Source: Galbula dea (lineage: Eukaryota > Chordata > Aves > Piciformes > Galbulidae). From it: DNA of 64,000 bases. Of the stretch, positions 22,241 through 34,600 are shown piece after piece (the stretch's first letter is position 1; each line of letters starts with the position of its first letter). The translations under genes were made by a program, and so were the position numbers. The notes under the pieces were generated by a model. That model was not told where the DNA came from. It worked only from the letters and a program-made list of their open reading frames with translations, and did not search any database. The stretch spans positions 1,101,368 to 1,165,367 of the forward strand of contig VWZX01002867.1 of assembly GCA_013399015.1 (NCBI GenBank), given 5' to 3'.

Positions 22241-25200
22241 GCTAACATCACATTTAAGCATCTCTGAGACTGGCAGAAGACCACACTGAGTCAAACTGGT
22301 GCTGAAACACCTCTCCTCCAGCAAGAGTCTTCTTCATTTTAACCTGATATAACCAGGTAGAGGCCAGCACACTGACTTGGCAGTGGTTACCTGCTTCTGG
22401 TAACCATTGCTCTATCAGTGCCCTAAGACAAGGTGGATTTTGTAACCTCATTGACATCAGTTCCCTCCCTCCTGCATCCTTCCACTCCAAGAGCACAAAG
22501 GAGGCTGCTGGTAGAGTTTCCTCCCTCCTGATTTGTACAAATCATGTAAAGCTTACGAGTGTGTCAGATGGCATTATGCTAAGCCCCTTTGCCTAGCTGA
22601 TTTCTTCCTGCTTGCTGCTGATTTCCCTCTGTCCCTAATTTCAGCCATGGAAATGCTGATCCAGCAAGCAAGCAAACCTCCTGACTTAGAACAACACAAG
22701 GGAAAGGGAAACCTCCGCATCCAAATTCAAGGTATCTCAACGGCATCCCACAGGCATTAAGGGCTTCATCTGGTGAGGAAATGTAGAGTTGGAAAGCCTG
22801 CTGGGCAAAAATGGCATGAGATGTCAAAGCAATTTGTAGCCCAAGCCTCCCTGTCAGAGGTCCTGCTGAAGGAGGCACAGTCCCTCCTTCTGCAGGAGAA
22901 TTAGTGGCAAGCAGTTGGTTTAAGCTGTGACCCCTTCCCTCGGCACATGCTACCGTCTCCCTTGAACCATGCCAAGCTCCCTCCCTGCCCGTGCCTTTTA
23001 AATACAACATTTATTATCCTTCCCACCCCCTCCTCCCCAGTTCCCTCCTCCCTCCTTAGATCAGGGGGGGGACACCCAAGCGATGGACAGCCCCAGAGCA
23101 AGGCACACACACACAGAGGGCATCTGGTTTTCATGTTCAATCTCATCTCTTTCCCCCCTACCCCCTTCGCCGTGAGGGAAGGCTCAAGTGACAACAGAAC
23201 AATGCTTGCCCTTGCAGACTGACTAATTAGGCTGCATCTGGAGCTAATTAAATGTGGAGTCACCCCCAAGGAGAGTCCTCTCCTTATCAGAGCAGCAGCC
23301 AGGGCAAGACAGAAGAAAAATCACTGGTGATAGGCTTCAGTTTTTGCTTTCTTGCAAGGCATTTGAAGGAGGGAAGAGAGCCCAGAGAAGATGAACACAT
23401 TTCCTTCAGTGGATATGGCAGCAGGATTGGGCCCAGGAGGAGGAAACATGTTTGGGTTTTAATGATTTTATGGTGGTTTTGTTTTTTGGGGGGGTGGAAA
23501 GGTGGGAGCTGGAGCTATTTCCAACACAAGGACAATTAAATGAGATTGTGGTTGAACTGTTACTCCTGGGCATAATATATGGCTGTGGAGATACCTCTTC
23601 AGCAGGAATATCATTTAATATTCTCCTTTCTGATAGCCAGTGGCACATGTAATTAGAGCAACCTGACTTCTACCAGATGAAATAGCCTCATCTTTCTTTT
23701 TCTTTTTAAATTTAATTATAAAAAGGATATTTTTGGTAGTGTTAAATGTCCTAATCTCAGTTTTGTTTGGCCAAAGCTGGGTTTCCATGGCTTTATCAGT
23801 CACTAATTGGTAGGAGGCTGCCCTCTTTTTAATAGCTGGACAGTTTTATTCTGTGACCTTGGGAAACAAATGAATTCTTTCAAAGGTCCAGAAAGTCCAG
23901 GGTATGGAAAAGCAGATGGGTTTAAACCTAGAATAGCAGGGGTTTCTTTTTGATGCCTGTATTTTTCATTGTCACACTTGAAATGGTAATAAAGGGAAAG
24001 AAATCCTCCAAACTCTAGAGATAAATTTATCATGACTTGGTTCAGAACAGTAAACTATTTTTAGATCAATTTTATCTCCTTTTTTTTCCTGCCCTGGAAA
24101 TATTTCATTTCCAAGATGGACAATGTTTTAGCTGCAGATTCTCATCACATTTAGATTTTTTGATTGATTTGGGGTTTCTTTTTGTTGTCTTTTTCTCTAG
24201 GAACCATCATCCAGATGTCACCCAGAAACCCCCAGTCCTACACATGGATCCATCCAGTGCTGGAGCTCCCATAGCCCTGCTGTATCCTGGGGCTCACTGC
24301 TCTTACCCAGCTTACCCCATTTCAATCCATTTTGGTGAGATGAGCATCTAAGCTTTCTACCAGAGTTCTCTCAGGATCAAGACCTACAGGATCTCCATGC
24401 TGGGAGTGTCCATCCCTGATTATTACACCTCTCACCCTGATGGAAAAATCCCTTGCTTTCATCTCCACATCTGCCTTCTCCTTGCCCCTTTCCTCCTTCA
24501 TCATGGTTCAGGCATTTCTTTCTCTTCCCTGCACTGAGTCTTATCCCCAGCACATCCCAACCACCCACTCAGTTGCTTCCTTTGAGCTGGGGACATTTAG
24601 CCAAAGCAGGAGGTCATGGGCAGCCAGAGGAGACAGGAGGTTACCTTGGAAGTCAAGAAAACATCTTCAGTCTACCAAAGAGCTTCCTAAAGGAATTTAT
24701 TAGCCAGGCTGTGCTGCTGGTGTCTGCAAGGGGAGGATGCAGGGGAAAAGGAAAGCTCTTTTATGGCTGTAACACCAAGCTAGGGTTGAGGGGTTAGGCT
24801 CAGCTGAGCATCCAGATGCTGCTGCTCAAGGACAGTAGGTGTTCAGAAGAGCCCCTGTGCTTGCTTGCTGCCTTTCACTCTGTTCAGCTCAGGCATAAAC
24901 CCAGGAGGCTTCTTTCCTATGGGATTTTGAGCAGTTGGATATCCACTTCCAGCCTGGGTGGGGAGAGGGAAAAATATTCACTGAGCTCCTTTGCATCACT
25001 GTAAACTGATCTGACCTTTCCTGAATGTCCAGGTTTTGGGATGTCCCTTTTCTTTAAGAGCAGGGGAAGGAAAGGGAAGAGGAGCTAGGACATCCCAGGA
25101 AACTTCTTCAGTCCTTATCCTTCATCTTGAAATGGAGAAGTGACCTGGAGGAGGGACAGGATGCCTTGATTTGTGCTCTGTGTGGTTTAACAAGGAGCTG

Positions 25201-26685
25201 ATGTGGATTGCTATTACCTAAGTGAGGAACACAGGCTGGACCTCAGTCTTGGTGACTTTATTTGCAATCCTAGATCCCTTCAGCCTCAAAATTTAAGGAT
25301 GCTGGCACAATTTGTCATCTTAAACCATGGAGCTTCATCAACAACTTGAGGCCTGCCTCAAGGAGGAGACAGTTCAATTTTTAGGCAACTGGTGGTGTGT
25401 GTGTGTGGGAGTGAAAGGTCAACTTTGGCTTATCTCTAAATAAACCCAGGAAACTCCAAATCACCTCCTTTCTTGTTTTCATCCCATGCAGGCTGGCAAA
25501 TGGGCAAACCAGCCTGGAGAGCTAGGGGTTTTTTTAATATCCAAATGCTCCCCACTCAAGCATGAACTCAAATATTAGCTTTCCACCTAGCAAGACTAGA
25601 CAGGAGCAGGGAAAAGCCATGTCTGTTCCTTAGCCTTGATGCAGGGAAACTATTTAAATCTGCTCTTTTTTTCCCCCCCCCAGCTCTTCATGGGAGTGTT
25701 TACATTCAGGGGGGGCTCTGAATGCAGGCTTTACTGAAACCCCCTTGATTGTAATTGTCACCAACTCCATCCAAACATCCCTTTCTCTCCTTGCCTTTTC
25801 AAAAAGACTCCTCTTTTTATTTTCTTCATTTGATATTTTTCCCCTCCCTACTCCCTCCCTCCCCTGTGTTTCTGCATGTTGTGATTTCACTGAGGCTTCC
25901 AATGGTCTTCAACAGTTCATTTATGCTGGGAGCCTTCTATAAACTGTACAGCCATGGTCTCCTCACCAGGCCACCCACCAAACCAGGCTGTCTAAACAGC
26001 ATCTGTCTACATCCCAGACACACTGAGCCAGTTAAAAATGGACCTAGTCCAGCTCTTTTCTTCCCCCCCCCACCTCTTTTCTGCCCTCCTGCAAAGGCAG
26101 GGTGGGAGTCAAGAAAGGGGCAGTGGGTATATGGTGGGGCTGGGGTGCTCCTCTTCCACCCCTGGTGTTCCCTCCCCTTCTGGCTTTGTTTGCTGAGCAA
26201 TCCAAGACCTCCATCCCTCATCATCATAGTTAGTCCTACAAAATCTCCCCATCACCAGCAGATGCATTATCAGTGGCAGGAGCCTATTTAAACTTAATCC
26301 CCAATGCATTACCTTGTGAGTTTTACTTTGGCCTTTTTGACTTAAGGTATTGGAGGTTATTACCTCTGGTATGCAGGAGTTCCTCTGAGGAATCTCCCCC
26401 AGCCAACATCTCTGTTTGGTGAGAGCACAGGAGGTGGCTGGGGTTGTCCTTGCTGGTGCAATTTGGACACCTTTCTGAAAGGTTATGTCAGATCAGCAGC
26501 TTGGAAATCTTGGTTGCCCCTTGAGTGGGACAGCATGAAAGCCATTCCCCCTCCAAAGAGCCTTGTTCCACTCAGAGGGCTAGGAAAGAGCCTGAATGAT
26601 GTTAAGAGAGAGGTTAATTTTGCTTGGCAGCTTGGAGAGATTTGTGTTTGTCAAAAGTCTGGTTTTCCTTCCTTTTACCCTGCAA
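22241..26685. other. Unique non-coding DNA, CR1-free for 4.4 kb
   Basis: One of the longest repeat-poor stretches in the window. It includes a C-rich segment followed by paired homeodomain-like cores (23.0-23.3 kb, listed separately), a short TG run near 25395 and C-rich homopolymers near 25673 and 26064. No gene is seen. Confidence 0.45.
22990..23280. other. Candidate conserved regulatory element
   Basis: C-rich sequence leads into a block with two TAAT-type homeodomain cores: the 8-bp palindrome CTAATTAG at 23223-23230, and AGCTAATTAAATG about 20 bp downstream. Spacing near two helical turns, loss of repeats and a locally distinct composition suggest a regulatory element. This is inference from motifs; no alignment was possible. 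Confidence 0.3.
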
Positions 26686-27013
26686 AACTGTATGGGAAGG
26701 TGTCCTGAGGTGCATACAGAAAGGTGTGACCAGCAGGTGAAGGGAGGTTCTCCTCTCCTCCTACTCTGCCCTAGTCAGGCCACAGCTGGAGTCCTGGCTC
26801 CAGTTCTGGGCTTCCCAGTTCAAAAGAGACAAGGAACTGCTGGAGAGAGCCCAGCAGAGGCTAGGAAGAAGCTCTCCTCTGGAGAGTTTCCAAAGGCACC
26901 TGAAGGTGATCCTGGTGAAGCTGCTCTGGGTGACCCTGCTTTGGCAGAGGGGTTGGACTAGGTGATCTCCAGAGTTCCCTTCCAACCCCCACCACACTGG
27001 GATTCTGGGATTG
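26686..27013 (+). mobile_element. CR1 LINE fragment with internal deletion
   Basis: Plus-strand CR1. The left part is from well upstream of the 3' end (CAGGCCACAGCTGGAGTCCT, TTCTGGGCTTCCCAGTTCAA, AGAGCCCAGCAGAGGCTAGG). It jumps near 26870-26885 to the 3' part (GAGTTTCCAAAGGCACCTGA, GGTTGGACTAGGTGATCTCC) and ends near 27013. The middle of the element is missing. Confidence 0.88.
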
Positions 27014-27384
27014 GCAGAAATCTTCACCTCTGGTGAAGGAAACTGCCTGCTGCAGAAAGGTATCATCTCTCTTAATTAGGGAAGTTGTCATTATACATCC
27101 ATGGTATTTTAGGGGGAAAAGGTCATGTTTCTTGGCTGTCAAGAGCCAGGCTCCAAAATGGTACTTGGATAATGAAATGCAAGGTTCAGACCTGTTGGAA
27201 TCATCAGTGAGATGGCCTCTGGGTTCATCAGAGCAGGGATGTTGCACTGTGTTTGCTGAGTAGAGCCCAGAAGAGCTTTGATTTTCTTTAACATTTAGTT
27301 TTCAAGAGAAAATGTAAACTTCTGGGATGATGCATGCAGCAGATTTGCCTTTGGGCATCTATCAAATATCAACTCCCTCTGAAG
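27014..27384. other. Unique non-coding DNA
   Basis: Short stretch between two CR1 copies of opposite orientation. Nothing is recognised. Confidence 0.45.
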
Positions 27385-28070
27385 TGAGAGAACCTGTAGT
27401 TCTTCCAGGCTGAAAAACCCCAACTCTCTCAGCCTGTCCTCACAGAGGAGAGGTTCCAGCCCTCAGATCATTTTTATGTGCTCCTCTGGACACTCTCCAC
27501 CAGGTCCATGTCTGTGCTGTGCTGAGGACTCCAGAGCTGGCCCCAGCCCTGCAGGTGAGGTCTCCCCAGAGCAGAGCAGAGGCAGAATCCCCTCCCTGCC
27601 CTGCTGATCATGCTGCTGGGGATGCAGCCCAGGAGATGGTTGTCTTCTGGGTTGTGAGTGCACATTGCCAGCTCCTGTCCAGCTTTTCATCCACCAGCAC
27701 CCCCAAGTCCTTCTCCTTGGGGCTGCACTCAACCACATCTTCCCCTAGTCTTGAAGAAACTTCAAGGAGGAGCTTTTTCTAGGTGAGGAATCATGGTGCT
27801 ACTTCAAACTGGTGGGGTTCACCATGGCCAGCAGAGGATCTGCAGCTTTCCCAGTTGTGCTATTTCACAGGGCTGCTCTCCATCCCTCCCTCTCCCAGCC
27901 TGTGTTGATACCAAGGCTTGCCCTGATCCAGATACAAGACCTTTCACTTGGCCTTACTGAACCTCATGAGATTCCCACAGTCCCACTTCTCCAGCTTGTT
28001 CATGTCCTGCTGGATGAATCCTGTCCCTCAGGCATGACAACTGCACCACTCAGCTTGCTGTCACCTGCTC
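27385..28070 (-). mobile_element. CR1 LINE fragment, longest copy in the window
   Basis: About 690 bp of minus-strand CR1 covering sequence upstream of the usual 3' fragment: AACTCTCTCAGCCTGTCCTC, CTGGCCCCAGCCCTGCAGGT, CATCCACCAGCACCCCCAAG, CACTTGGCCTTACTGAACCT, CCTCAGGCATGACAACTGCA. The 3'-most 250 bp or so are absent. Frames are broken and no reverse transcriptase motif is readable. Its central part is inverted relative to the copy at 29.2-29.3 kb. Confidence 0.9.
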
Positions 28071-29168
28071 AGAGGAGAGAGCAGAGCAGGCTCCAACAGG
28101 CTGCTTATGCCTGTGCAAAACTATATCACTGCTTGCTGACTTCCCTGCAGAGCACAGAGATGATTTATTGCAAACTTCAGCTGCCTAAAGAGGAGCATGT
28201 TTGCATCTCAACCCTATCACTTGTTTCAGCATCCAGAAGAATTGGTTCTGAAGTGATGCATGGCTTGGAAAATGAAAGGACAAGATGTACTCCCCTGAGG
28301 GCTGCTAATAGCACTTCATTGTTCTCCTGCCTCCTTTGAGCCCTATTCTGATTAGATTCCCTATCATTCATGATTATGTGGAAGAAGTGATAAAATGTGG
28401 CTTTTCCAAAAGAAAAAGAAAAGCCAAATTAAGGAAAAAAAGATCCTGTTTGTACAAGAATTTGCTGACATATTGCAGAGTGATAACATGATAGTGAAAA
28501 TAGCCAGAACCTGCCTGGCCTGGGCTCTGGAATCAGTAACAGGAGGCAGTCAGGCATGCTGCAGGCTAATTTCTGTTCCTTTTCCAGGACAAAATTGACA
28601 CCTTTTAGTAGTTGTTTTGGTACATCCTTTTGGTTGAAAACTTGCCATTGTTCCTGGCTTCTTGGCTCTAGCCTGAACTGCATTGTAATCATTTCACAGC
28701 AGGTTGGAGGAGAGAGTTTCTGAAGGTGTGAGAGACAATGCTTCAGCAGAAAGGGCTGGCTGGGCTCTCCCAGTGCAAACTGGAGCAGCAGCAGCAGCTG
28801 ATCCTGGAGGAATGCAGTTGGAGTGTGGAGAAAGAGAGCAAGGGTGGCCCTGAGGAATGGGAAAAGTGGCTGGGTTTAGATTGGGATTTGTTCACTATGA
28901 GGTCCTATTTGCTACTAAGGTAAGGTGCTAGCCTCCTAAGTGGTCTCACCTTCTGCTGCAGGCTCAGCCTGGCTTCCCCAGTTTCCTTCCTGGTTGGAAG
29001 GGAACTTTCCAGACCAGAGAAATGAGGTGTGAACCTGTCACCTCTGAACCCAGCAGCCAACTTTAGCCAAGTCTGATAAACACGTGAGATAACCAAGGTC
29101 CTACAAATTGGGTGAAAATAGGTGTCTGGGGAGAAAAAGAACACAACTAGGAAAGCTGGAGAGCCTTT
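28071..29168. other. Unique non-coding DNA
   Basis: Spacer between inverted CR1 fragments. Includes an A-rich tract at about 28400-28440. No gene is recognised. Confidence 0.45.
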
Positions 29169-29345
29169 GTCAGCTTGAAGCATCATCATGTTCCAAAAAC
29201 CATGTTCCCCCATCAAGAAGAAACTTCTCCTTGAAGTTGCTTCCATGCTGGGGGATGATGTGATTGAGGAGAAGGACTTGGAGGTGCTGATGGATGAAAA
29301 GCTGGACAGGAGTTGGCAATGTGTGCTCACAGCCCAGAAGCCACC
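29169..29345 (+). mobile_element. CR1 LINE internal fragment
   Basis: Plus-strand CR1 internal segment: AAGAAACTTCTCCTTGAAGT, TTGAGGAGAAGGACTTGGAG, GCTGATGGATGAAAAGCTGG, TTGGCAATGTGTGCTCACAG. It lacks the 3' end. It is the reverse complement, with moderate divergence, of about 27640-27780 in the neighbouring minus-strand copy. Confidence 0.85.
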
Positions 29346-30984
29346 CATGTTTCCTCCAGGTTTGCTTTGCAATATCCTCTCTGAACACACAAATAGAGAG
29401 AGATTTGAGCACAATGGCAAGAGAGGGAACAGCTCCTAAGGGGTGGGTGTGTGTTTCCCATAAAATGCTATTTCTGTAGTTTTATGGCTGATGAGCCAGA
29501 GTGTGTCTAAACTGGGATTCCTTTTGTATAAGGTGAAAATGCCATGCAATGCCTGGGACCCTCTTGCATCTGGAGGAATGTCCACGTTGCAAGAGGGCTC
29601 TGTAAATATTTATACCTGATGACTTAGCAGCTGGCTATTAAGCTCCCTGATTGTTCCTGTCATGCTGCTAGCTAATGGAGATCTGGCATTTAAAGGCTGC
29701 AGCATGAAGCCTTCTGTTGGTCTTTACTTTTGGTCAGAGAATTTACTCAGTGCTGGTGACCTCAGCAGTGAAGTATCCTTCTTGCCTCTTCTCCTCTTCA
29801 CCCATGCAGACTGAGCAGAGCACTCCCCCATGGCACAGGGAAAGAAAAATGGGGGGAAACAGACCAAAAAAGTCCAGTTTTGAGGCTTCAAAATACACGT
29901 GGTGCTGATGTTGGCTTAGGGGACCTGGTAGGGGCCATCTCCTCCTGGCAGGGTTTTGGTGGCAGCTTGCATGGGGGTGTTGCAGCCCTGGTTGCTCTTC
30001 CTCTGGTGTTGGACAACAGCCAGGCCACTGAGCTGGCTGCTGGGACCTCCAAGAACCAGTGACTCACTTTTGCTACAGATCTGCTCATGACAAAACCTTT
30101 CCTGACTGCTCTGGTAGGTGATCTTAACCCCTTGTTGGATGGGGATTACCAATGGTGCCAGGTAGGCTGTTATGGCTCAGGGCTACCAAAGTCCTTTGTG
30201 AAGCAGGTGAAGACATGATGAGCCAAAGCAGCTCCAGAAGGGATTGGTATTGAGACTAGTTGGAAAGGAAACATTCAGCAGAGCAATAGAGTCTTTTCTT
30301 GTGGATTTGGGAGCTGGAGCATTGCTGCAGGTTTGTGGTAGGGCTCAAGGGAACATATTCTCATCCCCATGTTGTCCATCCTCATTGTAAATTCAGTGGA
30401 CCTCAGGTGTGTCAAAATATCACTTTATCATCCCCACAGCTCATGCCAGTGTCAAGGAGACCTCTGTGGCCTCCTGCTTCATGTATATTAATGGTTCAGC
30501 TTCACCTTTGGCAGGGTTAAAGTTAATCATGAGTTTGCACTGAGCAGCTAAAGGATTACAATGAGGGGACAGAAGCCATTAAGAAACCAAACAAACCCCA
30601 GAGTGCTTTGTTCTGACTTTCTTCTGAAGGGGAACTGCTTGCAAACTTCTCCTTTTGAAAAGCTATCTCATCACTGAGTTAATTTCTGAATTCATGAAAC
30701 ATAAATCAGACCTCTCCAGGCCTGCAGCAGAATCCTGTGTTTCAGTCTGCTGGAAATGAAGCAAATAAAACCAAATCCATCTTCCCAAGCTGAGATACTG
30801 GGGTGGGGTCAGAGTGTCATGGTGCCTGCAGCTGGGGCTGGAGGAAGCAGGTGATTCTCCCCCTGCAAAACCATGCCTCTAGAAGAACTGCTTGTTACTT
30901 ACAATGGGTATTTTTGAGTCTTAATTGCTCTTTTTACTGATTTGAACACTCAGGAATGGTGCAGATGCCATTTAACACTGCTCC
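29346..30984. other. Unique non-coding DNA
   Basis: No repeat, gene or RNA is recognised. Open frames near 29.9-30.1 kb overlap on both strands. Confidence 0.45.
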
Positions 30985-31073
30985 TTCACTTCATGAGATG
31001 GTTCAGTGGCATGGTGGTGTTGGGTTGGTGATCTTAGAGATCTTTTCCAACCCTAATTATTCTATGATTCTAA
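30985..31073 (+). mobile_element. CR1 LINE 3' tip
   Basis: Short plus-strand end: GTTCAGTGGCATGGTGGTGT, GATCTTAGAGATCTTTTCCA and the terminal tail ATTATTCTATGATTCT. Only about 85 bp remains. Confidence 0.87.
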
Positions 31074-31232
31074 TTATTGGAAGCAGCTATTTTATATGCC
31101 CATGGGTGATGTACTGCTGTCATTCTACCCATGTTATATTAATCTCTATTTTACAGCCCTATAAGAAAATGCTTTGTAGCCTTCTGATCCATCAGGAAAA
31201 GCAATGAAATATTCCCAATAATATATTCCAGA

Positions 31233-31330
31233 AGTCATAGAATCATAGAATGGTCTGGGTGGGAAAGGACCTTTCAAGGTCATCTAGTCCAACCCCCTGC
31301 AGTGAGCAGGGACATCTCCAACTAGACCAT
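31233..31330 (-). mobile_element. CR1 LINE 3' tip, dominant local type
   Basis: Minus-strand copy reduced to about 98 bp: AGTCATAGAATCATAGAATG, CATCTAGTCCAACCCCCTGC, AGTGAGCAGGGACATCTCCA. It stops abruptly at AACTAGACC. Confidence 0.9.
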
Positions 31331-34067
31331 CAATCCCTCCTTTCCTCATCCCATGGCTGGATTTAGGCTCTTTTACCACCTGCTTTCAAGGCAGGTTTGT
31401 TGTGTTTTTTTCCTTCCCTGGTTACTATTTGTCTCTGGGTGTTGACACCCAACTGACTGAGGTGGAAGGTGATCCCTTGGGTGGAATCTCTGGGGTGCAG
31501 GGAGGGCTCAGGCTGAGGTTCACACATATTAGGTTCCTCATGGGTTTATCTTTTGGACCTTTCAACTTGGAAAGGAAACAAATTGATGTAAAACCTCACA
31601 GCTTAGATTTTAAACAAAGAGGATGTGCTGGGGCTCTGTGTAAGTAGAATATTTACAGTTATAAGGCAGGATGATCTATGCCCCTTACAAATAATAAATA
31701 AAGGTTGAGTGTTGGGAATAGGATTCATAAGGCTGAAGCTAATAACCTAATAGTCTTGACTGAGGAAAATGAAGCAGCCTTATGACTGGGATGCAATCCC
31801 AAAATAAATTTACTGTTTACTAAAGCACTGGAGAGTGGTTTAGATGTTGTTATAAAATCATTTTTATCATCCATGCCAAAGATGTGGGTCAGTGAGGCTG
31901 TTCCAGGTTTCCTAGAAAACTCAAATGCAGTCCTAAGAGTCCCAGTGAGGTGCAGCCAGCTCAGCAGAGCTCCCAGCAAGGCTGAGGGAAACCCAGATTT
32001 CTGTAAGACAGAGTGAAGAGGGAGAATGGGAGTTGCTTGGGTATTGCCAGGTTGGAATTCACATTTCCAGACATGCCTTTAAATATGTCCCAATCCAGAC
32101 TAACATCTGGAGCTGTTAAGCAAGAGGCTGAGAGTGTATCTCTTGCAGGCAGAGATATTCCTCACGTTTCCCAGCATGTTCTTAGGCTTAGCAGGTCACA
32201 GCCTTAAATCCTCATTGGTGAGCCTGGGGCCATGCTCCCAGTTAATAGCACAGCCTCTAATAGCACTGTTTGTATCAGCTTCAGGCACTGAAAAATGCAG
32301 TTAGTTCTGTCTTGGTAATGCAAAATGATGCTGCAGCTCTGGAGGGGTCACTGCCTTCTAGAGTGATACATTCATATACAAGAAGAAGAAGAAGAAGGAG
32401 AAAATATAGTTTCTCTCTCTACCCAGGCTTCCATGTCTTCAGAAATGCAGCCTAAAAATGGCCACAAGGGTGGTGGGACATCATGCTAGTGGTGCCCTTG
32501 AACCAACAAAGGGAAGAGGACAGAATGGCAAAGCTTACTGAGCACTGGAGGAAAGCAGCAGGTCCATGGTGGAAGGGAAACATCTCCTGGGGAAGGTTAT
32601 CTTCCAGCTGAAGGAGAAGGCTGCAAGAGGCCAGAGCAGAACATCAGCTTTGGACTTCTGTGATTTTGGGGAGGTCATGTAATGGTTCAGCTCCTTGGCT
32701 ACTGTGCCAGGCTTACTATAATCTTTAGACTTTTCATTTTCTTAGGCTCAACAATCACCAGTGTCCTGGTGCTGAGGAAATTCATGGCATTCCTATGGAA
32801 TATACAAGGGTGCTTGAAGCAAAATCAAAAATGAGGATGCAAAGAGCCTGGAAATTTGTGAAGGGATATTTTTCCCCTCTCTGATGTCCTAACTGTATTT
32901 CTCAAGCTGAGTCCATCCCTGGATCTGGAGCTAAGCTCAGTGCTTCAGCAAGAGTTTATTTGGTTTACAGATACATGTGTAATATCTAAGAGACATGTTT
33001 CCTTTGACTTCAGTGTTTAAGCTGGGCATTGCAGGACAAGAGAGTATCTCTGGGAGCCAGGTTGATCTCTACCTCCCTTGCAAAAGCCCAGGTGATCTCT
33101 CTGCAGACCTTGACACCTACTTTGCAAATGCCAAGAGGTGATTTTGGCCCTAGCTGCACTTGACGTACACATGAGAAAGGAACATGGCAAGCATCCCTCT
33201 GCTGACATTACATTACCCAGCCTCCCTGCTAAAAGCATGGCTTCAGCTCTTAGCCACCACAAGAAAGCTGATGCCTCTTTTGGAAAGGGTGTTTGTTCCC
33301 TAGGATGCCTGGAAAGGCTTCTGCATAATGAGAGAGTTAACCTGGTGACTGTAGATGTTCACAGCCCAAGTTTGGAGGAAGGATGGAGACCAGGTATGGC
33401 CAGAAACAACTCTCATGCTGTAGGCATGCTTTGCAGTCCTGCCTGCTGACTATTGCTGCTTGCAGCCAAGAAGCTGAGGCCTGGATACATCACAAAATCA
33501 TTTGGAGTGCCAGATCTGTGCAGAATAAAGCCAGGCTTTCAGTGGAAGGACAGATGGACACAGAGCAGGTTTGCCCTTGGCAGGCGCGAGAGGTTGTTAG
33601 CAGCACAGTGCCACAAACCTGCATTCCTGGGGCAAAACAATGGTGGCATTTGCTGTTGTGACACGAAGAGAGGACTTAAAATATCCTGGGTGAGGCATTT
33701 TTTTTTCCCTTCCCATAGGGCATGCATTCTCCTCTTGTCTTTTTAACATTGTCCCTTTATTTTTCCCAGTCTTCTCTTTGGGTCTCTCCCTACAGACCTT
33801 CATGTTCTCTTGAAATGCTCTTGGGTCTAGCAGAGGAAGTCCTGTCCTCCACTGCTCAACAGAGTCCAAAAAAAACAGAGCTAGAGTCAGGACATCCATT
33901 TTTATTTGTTGGTTTATGCTCCTAGTCCTTGCTGAAGACTCAAGACTCTTGTACCTCATGCATTTGCCAAAACTGAGCATATCCCAGTGCTTGAATCTCA
34001 TGTTTTAGGTGTTCCTAACACATGGGTGGTTCACTGGGCTTTCAGAAAGTGACCTACAGAGCTTTTC
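31331..34067. other. Unique non-coding DNA
   Basis: No gene is recognised. Contains an (AAG)n run at 32380-32399 and little else of note. Confidence 0.45.
32380..32399. repeat. (AAG)n microsatellite
   Basis: Six to seven uninterrupted AAG units. Short and probably polymorphic; no function is implied. Confidence 0.85.
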
Positions 34068-34140
34068 ACAGAACCAGAGAATGGTTTGGGTTGGAAGGGA
34101 CCTCTGAAGGTCACCTAATTCAACCCCACTGCAGTCAGCT
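34066..34140 (-). mobile_element. CR1 LINE 3' tip, dominant local type
   Basis: Minus-strand tip: CACAGAACCAGAGAATGGTT, GGGTTGGAAGGGACCTCTGA, AACCCCACTGCAGTCAGCTG. It ends within the sequence where the usual 'CAGCAGGGACATC' would follow. A second, longer copy in the same orientation starts about 70 bp to the right. Confidence 0.87.
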
Positions 34141-34211
34141 GTGGGTAGATGATGAACTGGGCACCAGGTGACCACAGACCTTTGCTGGTCTGAAGGACAA
34201 CTTGGTTTTGT

Positions 34212-34600
34212 ATCATAGAATGGTTTGGAATGGAAGTTACCTTCTAAGGCCATCTAGTCCAACACTCCTGCAGTGAGCAAAGACATCTCCAACTAGAGCA
34301 GGTTGCTCACAGCCCCAAACAACCTGACCTGGGATGGTTCCAGGGATGGGACATCTCCCACCTCCCTGGGCAACCTGGGACAGGCTCTCACCACCATCAG
34401 GCTAAAATATTTCTTCCTTCTATCCAGTCTAAATCTCTTTTCTTTCAGTTTCAAACCATCAGCCCTGGTTCAGTCACAACAGACCCTGCTAAAAAGATCT
34501 CTTCTCTTCTTTCTTATAGATGCTTTTAAGTACTGAAAGGTCACAATAAGATCTCCTGAGAGCTTCTCTTGTGCCTAATATGTTCTCCTACAAGTTCCCA
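34212..34600 (-). mobile_element. CR1 LINE 3' fragment, dominant local type, long
   Basis: Minus-strand copy of about 390 bp: TATCATAGAATGGTTTGGAA, GAGCAAAGACATCTCCAACT, GGGACATCTCCCACCTCCCT, then the further upstream part AACAGACCCTGCTAAAAAGA and AATAAGATCTCCTGAGAGCT. The usual 'CAGCAGGGAC' block is mutated to GAGCAAAGAC. Confidence 0.92.

Noticed and set aside
27519..28339. Plus-strand frames of 87 and 175 codons that looked gene-like
   Set aside because: Most of the interval is antisense CR1; the frames reflect the repeat.
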